Assembly (NCBI RefSeq): GCF_030815415.1
Contig: NZ_JAUSWW010000001.1
Location: 7,936,001 to 8,000,000, forward strand
Origin: Streptomyces canus
Lineage (GTDB): Bacteria; Actinomycetota; Actinomycetes; Streptomycetales; Streptomycetaceae
Reading direction: 5' to 3'
DNA: 64,000 nucleotides
Part shown: positions 51,304-59,369 of the stretch, piece by piece
How positions within the stretch are numbered: the first letter of the stretch is position 1
Layout of the letters: each line of letters begins with the position of its first letter
Notes under the pieces: model-generated
What the model was told of the DNA's origin: nothing
Database searches by the model: none
The model's input: only the letters and a program-made list of their open reading frames with translations
Position numbers and translations under genes: made by a program

Positions 51304-51335
51304 CCGGCCCCGACCTCATGGGAGGCCGGGGCCGG
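51304..51335. terminator. Hairpin terminator after the ADH gene
   Basis: CCGGCCCCG (51304-51312) pairs with CGGGGCCGG (51327-51335), and inside it CCTC pairs with GAGG, leaving a 4-base loop. It lies 12 bases past the ADH stop. Confidence 0.85.
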
Positions 51336-51395
51336 CGGCATGCCCACGGGCCCCATGAGTGCTCCGGGCAACCTTCCGGCACAACCATTGCCTCC

Positions 51396-51414
51396 ATACC
51401 GTCCGGTTAGTATG
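51396..51414. promoter_or_regulatory. Dyad upstream of the MHS transporter
   Basis: ATACCGTCCGGTTAGTAT contains ACCG-TC-CGGT nested in ATAC/GTAT outer bases, about 45 bases upstream of the start at 51459. Its form suits a TetR operator and recalls TACCGGTCGGTA at 39994. The regulator is unknown. Confidence 0.4.
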
Positions 51415-51458
51415 TTCGCCGCCAACGTCCCCACCGCACCCATCGGAGTGTGCACCGC

Positions 51459-52781
51459 ATGGACATGGCCCCCTCCGCTCAGCCCATCACCCCGACCGCC
51501 CTCCCCACGGTCAACCGCCGCCGCGTCGCCACGGCGGCCGCGCTCGCCTCAGCCGTCGAGTGGTACGACTACTTCGTCTTCGGCATCGCGGCCGCCCTCG
51601 TCCTCGGCGACCTGTACTTCCCGGCGGGCAGCTCCACCGCCGGAGTCCTCGCCTCCTTCGCGACCTTCGCGGTCGGCTTCCTCGCCCGCCCGATCGGCGG
51701 CATCGTCGCCGGCCACCTCGGCGACAAGCGCGGCCGCAAGCCGATGCTGGTCCTCGCGCTCACCCTCATGGGCCTGGCGACCACGGGCATCGGCCTGCTG
51801 CCGACGTACGAGACGATCGGCGTCGCCGCGCCGATCCTCCTCGTGACCCTCCGCGTCCTCCAAGGTGTCGCCGTCGGCGCGCAGTGGGGCGGCGCGATGC
51901 TGCTGGCCACCGAGTACGCCCCCGAGGGCAAGCGCGGCATCTACGGCAGCGTCGTCCAACTCGGCGTCCCCATCGGCGTCGTGACCGCCAACACGGTCTT
52001 CCTGCTGGCCGGTGCCTTCACCACGGACACCCAGTTCGCCGCCTGGGGCTGGCGAGTGCCCTTCCTCATCGGCCTGTTCGTGCTCGGCCTCGCCTGGTAC
52101 ATCCACGCCAAGGTCGAGGAGACCCCCGAATTCCGTGACGCGGAGAAGGCGTTGGCCGAGCAGGAGAAGTCGCAGCAGGGTTCCCCGCTGCGCACGATCC
52201 TGCGCGACCACCTCGGCACGGTTTTCCTGGCCGGCGGCTCCTTCGCCGTGAACACCGCGACCTTCTACATCCTCATCACCGGCGTCCTCGACTACACGAC
52301 CCGCGAACTCGACATGAAGAAGAGCGCGGTCCTCACCGTCTCCCTCTGCGTCAGCCTCACCCAGCTCGTCCTCATCCCGGCGGCCGCGGCGCTCTCCGAC
52401 CGGTACGGCCGTATCCGGATCTACACGCTCGGAGCCGTGGGCATCGCGCTGTGGGCGATACCGCTCTTCCTCCTGATCGACACCGGCTCGCTGCTGTGGC
52501 TGGCGGTCGGCACGTTCGTCGCCAGCTGTTTCCTCAGCATCATGTACGGCCCCCAGGCCGCCCTGTTCGCCGAGCTGTTCACGCCGGAGATGCGCTACAC
52601 CGGTGCCTCCCTCGGCTACCAGATAGCGGCGGTCTGCGGCGGCGGCCTCGCGCCGTTCCTGATGGTGCTGCTGCTGGAGACGACGGGCACGTCGATGTCG
52701 GTGGCCGCCTACATCATCGCGCTCTCGGTGATCGCCCTGCTCTCCATCAAGGTCCTTGCGGACCGGGCGCGTTCACGCTGA
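51459..52781 (+). CDS. MHS-family (metabolite:H+ symporter) MFS transporter
   Basis: This 440-residue transporter has the hallmarks of the MHS branch (ProP, KgtP, ShiA): SAVEWYDYFVFGIAAALVLG in helix 1, RPIGGIVAGHLGDKRGRKPML in the helix 2-3 loop and RVLQGVAVGAQWGGAMLLATEYAP in helix 4. It imports an organic acid or osmolyte with protons; specificity is not predictable. Start MDMAPSAQ at 51459 is chosen with CGGAG ten bases upstream, and GTG 51450 is an alternative. It follows the ALDH/ADH operon but behind a terminator. Confidence 0.92.
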   Translation: MDMAPSAQPITPTALPTVNRRRVATAAALASAVEWYDYFVFGIAAALVLGDLYFPAGSSTAGVLASFATFAVGFLARPIGGIVAGHLGDKRGRKPMLVLALTLMGLATTGIGLLPTYETIGVAAPILLVTLRVLQGVAVGAQWGGAMLLATEYAPEGKRGIYGSVVQLGVPIGVVTANTVFLLAGAFTTDTQFAAWGWRVPFLIGLFVLGLAWYIHAKVEETPEFRDAEKALAEQEKSQQGSPLRTILRDHLGTVFLAGGSFAVNTATFYILITGVLDYTTRELDMKKSAVLTVSLCVSLTQLVLIPAAAALSDRYGRIRIYTLGAVGIALWAIPLFLLIDTGSLLWLAVGTFVASCFLSIMYGPQAALFAELFTPEMRYTGASLGYQIAAVCGGGLAPFLMVLLLETTGTSMSVAAYIIALSVIALLSIKVLADRARSR

Positions 52782-53696
52782 TTCGGTGGCCTTCGCGGGC
52801 CGTGGTCCGGCGGCCGCGGCCCGCGAACGCGAACGGGAGACCGCGACACCCGCGAGACACAGCACCCCGCCCGCCAGGGTGAGCAGCCCCGGTACCTCGC
52901 CGAGCGCCAGCCAGGACATCAGCACGACGAGCGCGGGCACGGCGTAGGTGGTGGCGCCCATGCGTCCGGCCGTGGTGCGGGCCAGCGCGTAGGCCCAGGT
53001 GGTGAAGGCGAGCGCGGTCGGGAAGACGCCCAGATAGACCATGTTGAGGGTCGCCGACACGGGCGCGTCAGCCGCCTCGTGGACCAGCTGCACCGCGAAC
53101 GGCAGACAGACCACGGCCCCGACGAGACAGCCGTACGTGGTCACCTGGAGCGCGCTCGCCGCACCGAGAGCGGGCTTCTGCGCCACGACCCCGCCGGCAT
53201 ACGTGACCGCGGCGAGCAGACACAGCGCGACGCCGAGCACGGACGACTTTCCCTCACCCGACATGGACAGCCCCACCGCGACCGCTCCCGCGAACGACAC
53301 GGCCATCCCCGCGAGCAGCCTCGGCGGCAGGGCGTCGCCGAGTATCCGTGCGCCGAGCAGGGCGATGAGGACGGGGCCGATGTTCACGACGAGAGCGGCG
53401 GTCCCGGCGTCCACCTGCTGCTCGCCCCAGTTCAGGGCGACCATGTAGAAGCCGAACCAGAGGATGCCGGAGATCAGGATGCCGGGCCATGCGGCCCGCG
53501 GGGGCAGCCCCTCTCGTCGTACGGCACAGATGGCGCCCAGCGTCAGGACTCCCGCGAGCAGTCGACCGAGGGCGAGGGCGCCCGGTGAGTACTCGCTGCC
53601 GGCGCTCCGGATGGAGACGAAGGCGGAGGCCCAGAGGACCACGGTCACCAGGGCGGCGCCGGCTGCGAGGAGGTCGGGGCGGCGGGGGTTCATCAT
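52773..53696 (-). CDS. EamA/DMT-family transporter
   Basis: This 307-residue protein has ten predicted membrane helices in two EamA repeats (AGAALVTVVLWASAFVSIRSAG at the start and GVALCLLAAVTYAGGVVAQKPAL in the middle). Drug/metabolite transporters of this kind export amino acids or metabolites. The C-terminal tail is basic and Ala-rich. Its 3' end overlaps the convergent MHS gene by nine bases. MMNPRR allows a start at 53696 or 53693. Confidence 0.9.
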   Translation of the reverse strand: MMNPRRPDLLAAGAALVTVVLWASAFVSIRSAGSEYSPGALALGRLLAGVLTLGAICAVRREGLPPRAAWPGILISGILWFGFYMVALNWGEQQVDAGTAALVVNIGPVLIALLGARILGDALPPRLLAGMAVSFAGAVAVGLSMSGEGKSSVLGVALCLLAAVTYAGGVVAQKPALGAASALQVTTYGCLVGAVVCLPFAVQLVHEAADAPVSATLNMVYLGVFPTALAFTTWAYALARTTAGRMGATTYAVPALVVLMSWLALGEVPGLLTLAGGVLCLAGVAVSRSRSRAAAAGPRPAKATESA

Positions 53697-53768
53697 GCTC
53701 CTGAGGCTAGGAAGGGTTTCGAAGAAGAGCTCGCGGCTTTTGGACGGTGTGTATCCGCGGGTGTGGGG

Positions 53769-53828
53769 GGCTGGTCGCGCCCACGCGGCGGAGCCGCAAA
53801 TCGATACAGCCCCGCGCCCCTAGGTGGG
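53769..53828. repeat. Streptomyces-type intergenic repeat, second variant
   Basis: On the minus strand this reads GGGGCGCGGGGCTGTATCGA, then TTTGCGGCTCCGCCGCGTG and GGCGCGACCAGCC, a stretch I recognise as recurring in Streptomyces intergenic regions. It carries a GCGGC/GCCGC hairpin and lies at the 3' end of the ArsR gene, suggesting a terminator role. Confidence 0.7.
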
Positions 53829-54539
53829 TCAGCGCAACGCTGTCGACGAGATGCCCAGCAATTCGGCCAGCGCCTTCTCGCCCGCCCCCGTCACCTTTAC
53901 CGCCCTCTCGGAGCCGATGCGTACGCACCACCCCGTGTCCAGCGCATGCCGACACAGGGCCGCACCCGCGACTCCCGCGAGGTGAGGCCTCCGCTCGGTC
54001 CAGTCGAGGCAAGCCCGGGCCAGCGGTCGACGGCCCTTCCGGTCGAGGGCGATGCCGGCCGTGTCGAACCACGCCAGACCGGCCTCCGTCAGCGCGAACC
54101 CCGTGTCCTGGCGCAGCAGTGCACGGGAGGTCAGTGCGTCCGTCACCGCGATCCCGAGCCGCCCCGCGAGGTGGTCGTAGCAGGTACGCCCCCGCGCCAT
54201 CGCCGACCCGGCACTCGACTCCCGTAGATTCCGCGGCCGCAGGGCGGAACCCGGCGCCAGGTGGGAGGCGAGTTCCTCGACCAGCTGAGCCACCCGCGCG
54301 TCCGCGAGCCGCACATAGCGGTGCCGCCCTTGCCGTTCCTCGGTCAGCAGCCCGCCGGCCACCAGCTTGCCCAGGTGCTCGCTGAGGGTCGACGCGGCGA
54401 CCCCCGCGTGCCGCGCCAGCTCACTCGCGGTCCAGGCCCGGCCGTCGAGCAGCGCCAGCAGACAGGAGGCCCGTGTCTCGTCGGCGACGAGTGAGGCGAG
54501 CCGGGCCAGTTCCGCCGCCTGGGGATCTCTGGAGGTCAT
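53829..54539 (-). CDS. ArsR-family winged-helix regulator
   Basis: This 236-residue protein has an N-terminal ArsR HTH (LARLASLVADETRASCLLALLDGRAWTASELARHAGVAASTLSEHLGKLVAGGLLTEERQGRHRYVRL). The long C-terminal region is not classic for metal sensors; Cys residues are present (TCYDHL, ARACLDW, AALCRHAL, WCVRIG) but no full metal site is evident. Start MTSRDPQ at 54539 has GGAAGG upstream. It is divergently placed from nothing obvious: the EamA gene lies downstream on the same strand, so it could be the regulated partner. Confidence 0.88.
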   Translation of the reverse strand: MTSRDPQAAELARLASLVADETRASCLLALLDGRAWTASELARHAGVAASTLSEHLGKLVAGGLLTEERQGRHRYVRLADARVAQLVEELASHLAPGSALRPRNLRESSAGSAMARGRTCYDHLAGRLGIAVTDALTSRALLRQDTGFALTEAGLAWFDTAGIALDRKGRRPLARACLDWTERRPHLAGVAGAALCRHALDTGWCVRIGSERAVKVTGAGEKALAELLGISSTALR

Positions 54540-54585
54540 GCCTTCCAGCATGGGCCCCGGACACTTCGGCGCCCACCGAAGCGTG

Positions 54586-55227
54586 TTACTCGGCCCGCCT
54601 GACCTGCTCGTACTGCTGGACCAGCCCGTCGAGCAGTGCCGTGAGCCCGGTTTCGAAGGCCCGCTCGTCGATCTTCTCCTGCTGCTCGGCCAGCAGATGG
54701 GCCTGCCCGAGATGCGGATAGTCGGCGGGGTCGTAGGCGCTCTGGTCGTCGACGAAACCGCCGGCGAACGAGCCCAGCGCGGAGCCCATGATGAAGTACC
54801 GCATCAGCGCACCGATGGACGTGGCCTGTGCGGGCGGCCAGCCGGCGTCGACCATCGCGCCGTACACCGCGTCCGCGAGCCGCAGGCCGGCGGGCCGGCG
54901 CCCGGGCCCCTGGGCCAGTACCGGGACGATGTTCGGGTGGTCCCGCAGGGCGGCTCGATAGGACACGGCCCAGTCGTGCAGGGCGGTCCGCCACTCCCGT
55001 CCGTCCTCGAACATCGACAGGTCGACCTGTGAGCTGACCGAGTCGGCGACCGCTTCGAGAATCTCGTCCTTGGTGCGGAAGTGGTTGTAGAGCGAGGGCC
55101 CGCTGACTCCCAGCTCCGCGGCGAGCCGTCGTGTGGAGACGGCCGCGAGGCCCTCCGCGTCCACGAGCGCGCGTGCCGTCTCGACGATCCGGTCGGTGCT
55201 GAGGAGGGGCTTGCGCGGTCGGGCCAT
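54586..55227 (-). CDS. TetR-family regulator (TetR_C), divergent from acyl-CoA dehydrogenase
   Basis: This 213-residue protein has an HTH (ETARALVDAEGLAAVSTRRLAAELGVSGPSLYNHFRTKDEILEAV) with recognition helix SGPSLYNHFRTK, and a TetR_C ligand domain. Start MARPRKPLLS at 55227 is the usual family beginning. It is divergent from an acyl-CoA dehydrogenase gene, and a 19-bp dyad lies between them. The same dyad precedes the ALDH/ADH operon 6.5 kb away, so this protein probably represses both and itself, responding to a lipid- or aldehyde-derived ligand. That is inference from the motif. Confidence 0.92.
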   Translation of the reverse strand: MARPRKPLLSTDRIVETARALVDAEGLAAVSTRRLAAELGVSGPSLYNHFRTKDEILEAVADSVSSQVDLSMFEDGREWRTALHDWAVSYRAALRDHPNIVPVLAQGPGRRPAGLRLADAVYGAMVDAGWPPAQATSIGALMRYFIMGSALGSFAGGFVDDQSAYDPADYPHLGQAHLLAEQQEKIDERAFETGLTALLDGLVQQYEQVRRAE

Positions 55228-55253
55228 GGCGCACATAGTAGGGCTGCGACAAG

Positions 55254-55272
55254 AAACTAGCAGTGCTAATTT
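55254..55272. promoter_or_regulatory. TetR operator in the divergent promoter
   Basis: AAACTAGCAGTGCTAATTT contains a perfect TAGCA-G-TGCTA core flanked by AAA/TTT. It lies 27 bases from the TetR start and 31 from the acyl-CoA dehydrogenase start, so a bound dimer would block both. It shares its arms with the site at 48743-48761. Confidence 0.8.
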
Positions 55273-55302
55273 AAAGGTACGGCTTTCAAGTGAGGTGATC
55301 TC

Positions 55303-56457
55303 GTGGTGAACCTGGGGCTCAGCGAGGAGCAGGAGGCCGTACGGCAGCTCGCCCGGGACTTCGTGGACCGTGAGATCGCCCCGCACGTCATCGTCTGGGA
55401 CCGCGCCGAGGAGGTGGACCGGTCGATCGTGAAGAAGCTGGGCGAGGTCGGTTTCCTGGGTCTGACGATCGACGAGGAGTACGGCGGCTCGGGCGGCGAC
55501 CATCTCGCGTACTGCCTGGTGACGGAGGAGCTGGGGCGCGGCGACTCGTCGGTCCGCGGCATCGTGTCGGTCTCCCTCGGTCTGGTCGCCAAGACGATCG
55601 CGGCCTGGGGGAGCGAGGCCCAGAAGCGCCAGTGGCTCCCCGGCCTCACCTCCGGGGCGTACGTCGGCTGCTTCGGCCTCACCGAACCGGGCACGGGCTC
55701 CGACGCGGGCAACCTCGCCACCCGCGCCGTGCGCGACGGCGACGACTACGTCATCAACGGCACGAAGATGTTCATCACCAACGGCACCTGGGCGGACGTC
55801 GTCCTCCTCTTCGCCCGCTCCACGGACGCCCCCGGCCACAAGGGTGTCTCCGCCTTCCTGGTCCCCACCGACACCCTCGGACTGACCCGCCGCACCATCC
55901 ACGGCAAGCTCGGGCTGCGCGGCCAGGCGACGGCCGAACTGGTCCTGGAGGACGTACGGGTCCCCGCGACCGCGATGCTCGCCCCCGAGGGCAAGGGTTT
56001 CCCGGTCGCCATGTCGGCGCTCGCCAAGGGCCGGATGTCGGTCGCCGCGGGCTGTGTGGGCCTGGCGCAGGCGGCCCTGGACGCGGCGGTGAAGTACGCC
56101 GGTGAACGCGAACAGTTCGGCAAGTCGATCGCCCACCACCAGCTGGTCCAGGAACTGATCAGCGACATCGCCGTGGACGTCGACGCGGCCCGTTTGCTGA
56201 CCTGGCGGGTCGCCGACCTGATCGACCGGGGCGAGCCCTTCACCACCGAGTCCTCCAAGGCCAAACTGTTCGCCTCGGAGGCCGCGGTCCGGGCCGCCAA
56301 CAACGCCCTCCAGGTCTTCGGCGGCTACGGCTACATCGACGAGTACCCGGCGGGCAAACTGCTCCGCGACGCCCGCGTGATGACCCTCTACGAGGGCACC
56401 AGCCAGATCCAGAAACTGGTCATCGGCCGCGCGCTGACCGGAGTCTCGGCCTTCTGA
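55303..56457 (+). CDS. Acyl-CoA dehydrogenase
   Basis: This 384-residue flavoenzyme introduces the trans-2 double bond in acyl-CoA oxidation. Typical segments are FGLTEPGTGSDAGN, YVINGTKMFITNGTWADV, RGQATAELVLEDVRVP and FGGYGYIDEYPAGKLLRDARVMTLYEGTSQIQK. The Glu in LYEGTS is the expected catalytic base of short/branched-chain members. FAD binding is intact. It starts at one of two adjacent GTGs (55303 or 55306) with AGGTGA upstream. It has no electron-transfer flavoprotein neighbours. It is under the TetR operator at 55254. Confidence 0.94.
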   Translation: MVNLGLSEEQEAVRQLARDFVDREIAPHVIVWDRAEEVDRSIVKKLGEVGFLGLTIDEEYGGSGGDHLAYCLVTEELGRGDSSVRGIVSVSLGLVAKTIAAWGSEAQKRQWLPGLTSGAYVGCFGLTEPGTGSDAGNLATRAVRDGDDYVINGTKMFITNGTWADVVLLFARSTDAPGHKGVSAFLVPTDTLGLTRRTIHGKLGLRGQATAELVLEDVRVPATAMLAPEGKGFPVAMSALAKGRMSVAAGCVGLAQAALDAAVKYAGEREQFGKSIAHHQLVQELISDIAVDVDAARLLTWRVADLIDRGEPFTTESSKAKLFASEAAVRAANNALQVFGGYGYIDEYPAGKLLRDARVMTLYEGTSQIQKLVIGRALTGVSAF

Positions 56458-56517
56458 GTACGGGACCTGAGTATCCCGACGGATGTGATCCGCCCCCCGC
56501 CCGCCCACACTCGACCC

Positions 56518-56763
56518 ATGAGTGACACATCGGGCAAGCCCCAGAACACCGCCGCCTTCTACGGCCAGGCGGTCGCGTCCTTCGCCGTCGCCATGGCCGC
56601 CACGGCGATGGGCATCTTCAAGCTGAACGCCGACGCCTGGGTGCGGGCCTTCCTCGCGATCGCCGTCCTGTACCTGGTCACCTCCGCCTTCACCCTGGCC
56701 AAGGTCATCCGGGACCGGCAGGACGCCCAGAGCCGCGCATACAGCCCGTTCGAAAAGCTCTGA
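56518..56763 (+). CDS. YiaA/YiaB-family small inner membrane protein
   Basis: This 81-residue protein has two membrane helices (AVASFAVAMAATAMGIFKL and WVRAFLAIAVLYLVTSAFTLAKVI) joined by a short loop with the YiaAB-type NADAWV turn, and a polar end DRQDAQSRAYSPFEKL. YiaA/B proteins are of unknown function. Start MSDTSGKPQN at 56518 is chosen over an in-frame start at 56485 because it is the normal family beginning. It lies 60 bases after the acyl-CoA dehydrogenase gene, probably as a separate unit. Confidence 0.85.
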   Translation: MSDTSGKPQNTAAFYGQAVASFAVAMAATAMGIFKLNADAWVRAFLAIAVLYLVTSAFTLAKVIRDRQDAQSRAYSPFEKL

Positions 56764-56772
56764 GCGGCCACG

Positions 56773-56788
56773 CTAAGCGCTCGCTCAG
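56773..56788. promoter_or_regulatory. TetR operator upstream of its own gene
   Basis: CTAAGCGCTCGCTCAG is a dyad CTAAGC-N4-GCTCAG (one mismatch in the arms), 45 bases upstream of the TetR start at 56834. It matches 12 of 16 bases of the maoC-side palindrome at 57950-57965. Confidence 0.7.
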
Positions 56789-56833
56789 GTTCGGCGGTAT
56801 GGTGGTGCCTCTGTCAGTGGAGAGGGGCAAGCG

Positions 56834-57460
56834 ATGGGTACGGCGGAGGACACGGCCGGCGGCGAGACGCAGGCGTGGGGCGAGGTCACGCCCGACGCGG
56901 CACGGAGGCTGCTGGTCGCCGCGGTGGAGGCCTTCGCCGAGCGCGGGTACCACGCCACGACGACCCGGGACATCGCGGGCCGCGCGGGCATGAGCCCGGC
57001 AGCCCTCTACATCCACTACAAGACCAAGGAAGAGCTGCTCCACCGCATCAGCAGGATCGGCCACGCTAAGGCCCTGGAGATCCTGCGGACCGCGGCCCGC
57101 CGCGAGGGCGCCGCGACCGAGCGTCTCGCGGACGCGGTCAGCTCCTTCGTCCGCTGGCACGCGGGCGGCCGCACCACGGCCCGGGTCGTCCAGTACGAAC
57201 TGGACTCCCTCGGCCCGGACGCCCGCGCCGAGATCCTCGCCCTGCGCCGTCAGTGCGACGCCGAGGTGCGCGGCATCATCGAGGACGGCGTGTCCTCCGG
57301 CGAGTTCGACGTCCTGGACGTCAAGGGCACGACCCTCGCCGTCCTGTCCCTCTGCATCGACGTGGCCCGCTGGTTCACCGTCGACGGCCCCATGACGCCC
57401 GACGAGGTCGGCGCGCTCTACGCCGACCTCGTGCTGCGGATGGTGGGAGTGGCCAAGTAG
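56834..57460 (+). CDS. TetR-family regulator (fatty acid/CoA type)
   Basis: This 208-residue protein has HTH at LLVAAVEAFAERGYHATTTRDIAGRAGMSPAALYIHYKTKEELL (about 25-68), recognition helix SPAALYIHYKTK, and a C-terminal domain (TARVVQYELDSLGPDARAEI..., ALYADLVLRMVG) resembling KstR/FadR-like TetR proteins. It is convergent with maoC, ending four bases from that gene's stop. The palindrome CTAAGC-N4-GCTYAG occurs both ahead of this gene and ahead of maoC/soxR, so it likely autoregulates and represses maoC in response to an acyl-CoA. Confidence 0.92.
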   Translation: MGTAEDTAGGETQAWGEVTPDAARRLLVAAVEAFAERGYHATTTRDIAGRAGMSPAALYIHYKTKEELLHRISRIGHAKALEILRTAARREGAATERLADAVSSFVRWHAGGRTTARVVQYELDSLGPDARAEILALRRQCDAEVRGIIEDGVSSGEFDVLDVKGTTLAVLSLCIDVARWFTVDGPMTPDEVGALYADLVLRMVGVAK

Positions 57461-57464
57461 CCGC

Positions 57465-57926
57465 TCAGAGGTAGTAGCGCGACACCGACTCGGCGACACA
57501 CACCGGCTTGTCGCCGCCCTCGCGCTCGACGCTGAAGGCGACGGTGACCTGGACGCCGCCGGCCACGTCGTCGACCCCGGTGATCACCGCGGTGGCCCGC
57601 AGCCGCGAGCCGACCGGCACGGGCGCGGGGAAACGCACCTTGTTGGTGCCGTAGTTGACGCCCATCTTCACGTTCTCGACCTTGATCAGCTGCGGCCCGA
57701 ACAACGGCAGCAGCGACAGGGTCAGATATCCGTGCGCGATGGTGGTCCCGAACGGTCCGGCGGCCGCCTTCTCGGGGTCGACATGGATCCACTGGTGATC
57801 GCCGGTGGCCTCGGCGAAAAGGTCGATCCGCTTCTGATCGACGTCCAGCCAGTCGGTGTACCCCAGCTGCTCACCCACCGCGGCCTTCAGCTCGTCGGCC
57901 CCTGCGAACACCCTCGGCTCTGCCAT
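57465..57926 (-). CDS. MaoC-like (R)-specific enoyl-CoA hydratase
   Basis: This 153-residue hot-dog-fold protein has the catalytic Asp/His pair in FAEATGDHQWIHVDPEKAAAGPFGTTIAHGYLTLSLLP (hydratase 2 motif). It hydrates 2-enoyl-CoA to (R)-3-hydroxyacyl-CoA. GAGGAGG-like bases precede ATG 57926; the frame's extension to 58052 crosses the palindrome. It is divergent from soxR, and a perfect dyad lies between them, so it is probably controlled by the TetR encoded convergently. Confidence 0.93.
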   Translation of the reverse strand: MAEPRVFAGADELKAAVGEQLGYTDWLDVDQKRIDLFAEATGDHQWIHVDPEKAAAGPFGTTIAHGYLTLSLLPLFGPQLIKVENVKMGVNYGTNKVRFPAPVPVGSRLRATAVITGVDDVAGGVQVTVAFSVEREGGDKPVCVAESVSRYYL

Positions 57927-57949
57927 GTCGCGCCTCCTCGTCCCGAACT

Positions 57950-57965
57950 CTAAGCGACTGCTTAG
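57950..57965. promoter_or_regulatory. Perfect TetR palindrome upstream of maoC and soxR
   Basis: CTAAGCGACTGCTTAG has perfect 6-bp arms, 24 bases from the maoC start and 53 from the soxR start. It shares its arms with the dyad ahead of the TetR gene (56773-56788). Confidence 0.8.
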
Positions 57966-58017
57966 CATGGTCGGCCGCGGGGCCTGTGTCAACGGAGGCA
58001 TGGGTAGGCTTCGAGGG

Positions 58018-58509
58018 GTGCCCCAGATTCCCGAGAAGATCCACGAACTCACGGTCGGCCAGCTCTCCGCCCGCAGCGGCGCCGCCGTCTCCGCCCTGCA
58101 CTTCTACGAGTCGAAGGGCTTGATCACCAGCCGCCGCACCACCGGCAACCAACGCCGCTACCACCGCGACGCCCTCCGCCGGGTCGCCTTCGTCCGAGCC
58201 GCCCAACGCGTGGGCATCCCCCTCGCCACGATCCGCGAGGCCCTGGCCGAACTCCCCGAGGAGCGCACGCCCACCCGAGAGGACTGGGCCCGCCTCTCCG
58301 AGGCCTGGCGCTCCGAGCTGGACGAACGCATCAAGCAGCTCAACCGCCTCCGGGACCACCTCACCGACTGCATCGGCTGCGGTTGCCTCTCCCTGGACAC
58401 CTGCGTCCTGTCCAACCCGGACGACGCGTTCGGCCAACGCCAGGCAGGCTCCCGCCTGATGGTGGAACGCAAGCCGGACCACCAGGAGAGCGCGACCCGC
58501 TGCGGCTGA
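58018..58509 (+). CDS. soxR: SoxR, redox-sensing MerR-family activator
   Basis: This 163-residue MerR protein has an HTH (LTVGQLSARSGAAVSALHFYESKGLITSRRTTGNQRRY) and four Cys in CIGCGCLSLDTC (C118, C121, C123, C129), the CX2CXCX5C arrangement of the SoxR Fe2S2 cluster. In streptomycetes SoxR responds to redox-active metabolites such as actinorhodin-like pigments; the S. coelicolor protein is SCO1697. Start GTG 58018 gives VPQIPEKIHE; ATG 58000 has GGAGG too close (one base). I do not see the known CCTCAA/TTGAGG-type SoxR box in this promoter, so its own regulation is unclear. Confidence 0.95.
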   Translation: MPQIPEKIHELTVGQLSARSGAAVSALHFYESKGLITSRRTTGNQRRYHRDALRRVAFVRAAQRVGIPLATIREALAELPEERTPTREDWARLSEAWRSELDERIKQLNRLRDHLTDCIGCGCLSLDTCVLSNPDDAFGQRQAGSRLMVERKPDHQESATRCG

Positions 58510-58622
58510 CGCACACGGGACGCAACCCGGCGTTCGGATGCGGGAATGGGGTGGAGCGACCGGATCGGCCGCTGGTAACGTCGCGATCTTCGGCCGGCGG
58601 GACCGCCGCGCACGGAGTCCTG

Positions 58623-59369
58623 ATGGGACGAACCATGTCCTCACCGACCCTCGACGCCGCCCTCGCGCGCATATCCACGGTCTTCCGCGGTGCGTCGAGC
58701 CCCGACGAGACCGGCTGCGGCTACTGCCACGCCCCCGAGGAGACCGCGTATCTGCGTACGCCGGACATCCCCGTGCCCCCGGATGTCGTGCAGTACTACC
58801 TCTTCGAGGTCTCCGACCACTTCGACGACCACGCCGCCGTCATGCGCCGCCTCCTGCCGCAGGCGGCCCGCGCGATGGCCGACGGCACCCTGGGCGCGAT
58901 CAACTACGGAGCCCACGGGCTGACCCGTGTGGACTGGCGCTCCTGGCCCCCGGAGCAGGCCGCCGCGATCGAGACGTTCCTGCGCGCCTGGTGGCAGGAC
59001 GCCCTCACCGCACCCGGCCCGCCCTACGGCATCGACGACATCTTCGACACCTGCGCCACGATCGCCACCACGGTGACCCCGTTCCTCGACGACTGGCCCC
59101 GCACCCCGGTCGCCGACGCCCACCTCGCCCACTGCGCCGACGTCTGGCTCTACGACCTGCTGTCCGACGCCTCCCCGTTCACCTGGTGGTACGACGACAG
59201 CGAGAAGACCGGCATCGCGGACCTGCGCACCTGGCTCTCCGGCCCCGGCGCCGCCCGCCTGCGCACCCAGGGCGAGCACGACCTGGCGACCCGGGCCGAA
59301 CTCCTCGCCCTGCCCTACGACGACCGCTGGGCCCACCCGTACTGGACCAGCCCGGCAGCCACCAACTGA
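58623..59369 (+). CDS. Conserved hypothetical protein
   Basis: This 248-residue protein is mostly helical, beginning MGRTMSSPTLDAALARI. It contains a CGYCHAPEE segment (one CxxC) near residue 36 and is rich in Trp, Asp and His (DDIFDTCATIATTVTPFLDDWP, FTWWYDDSEKTGIADL). No known domain or membrane helix is recognised. The ATG at 58623 has GGAG upstream; 58635 (MSSPTL) is an alternative. The 3' end overlaps the convergent BKACE-like gene by 55 bases. Confidence 0.78.
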   Translation: MGRTMSSPTLDAALARISTVFRGASSPDETGCGYCHAPEETAYLRTPDIPVPPDVVQYYLFEVSDHFDDHAAVMRRLLPQAARAMADGTLGAINYGAHGLTRVDWRSWPPEQAAAIETFLRAWWQDALTAPGPPYGIDDIFDTCATIATTVTPFLDDWPRTPVADAHLAHCADVWLYDLLSDASPFTWWYDDSEKTGIADLRTWLSGPGAARLRTQGEHDLATRAELLALPYDDRWAHPYWTSPAATN

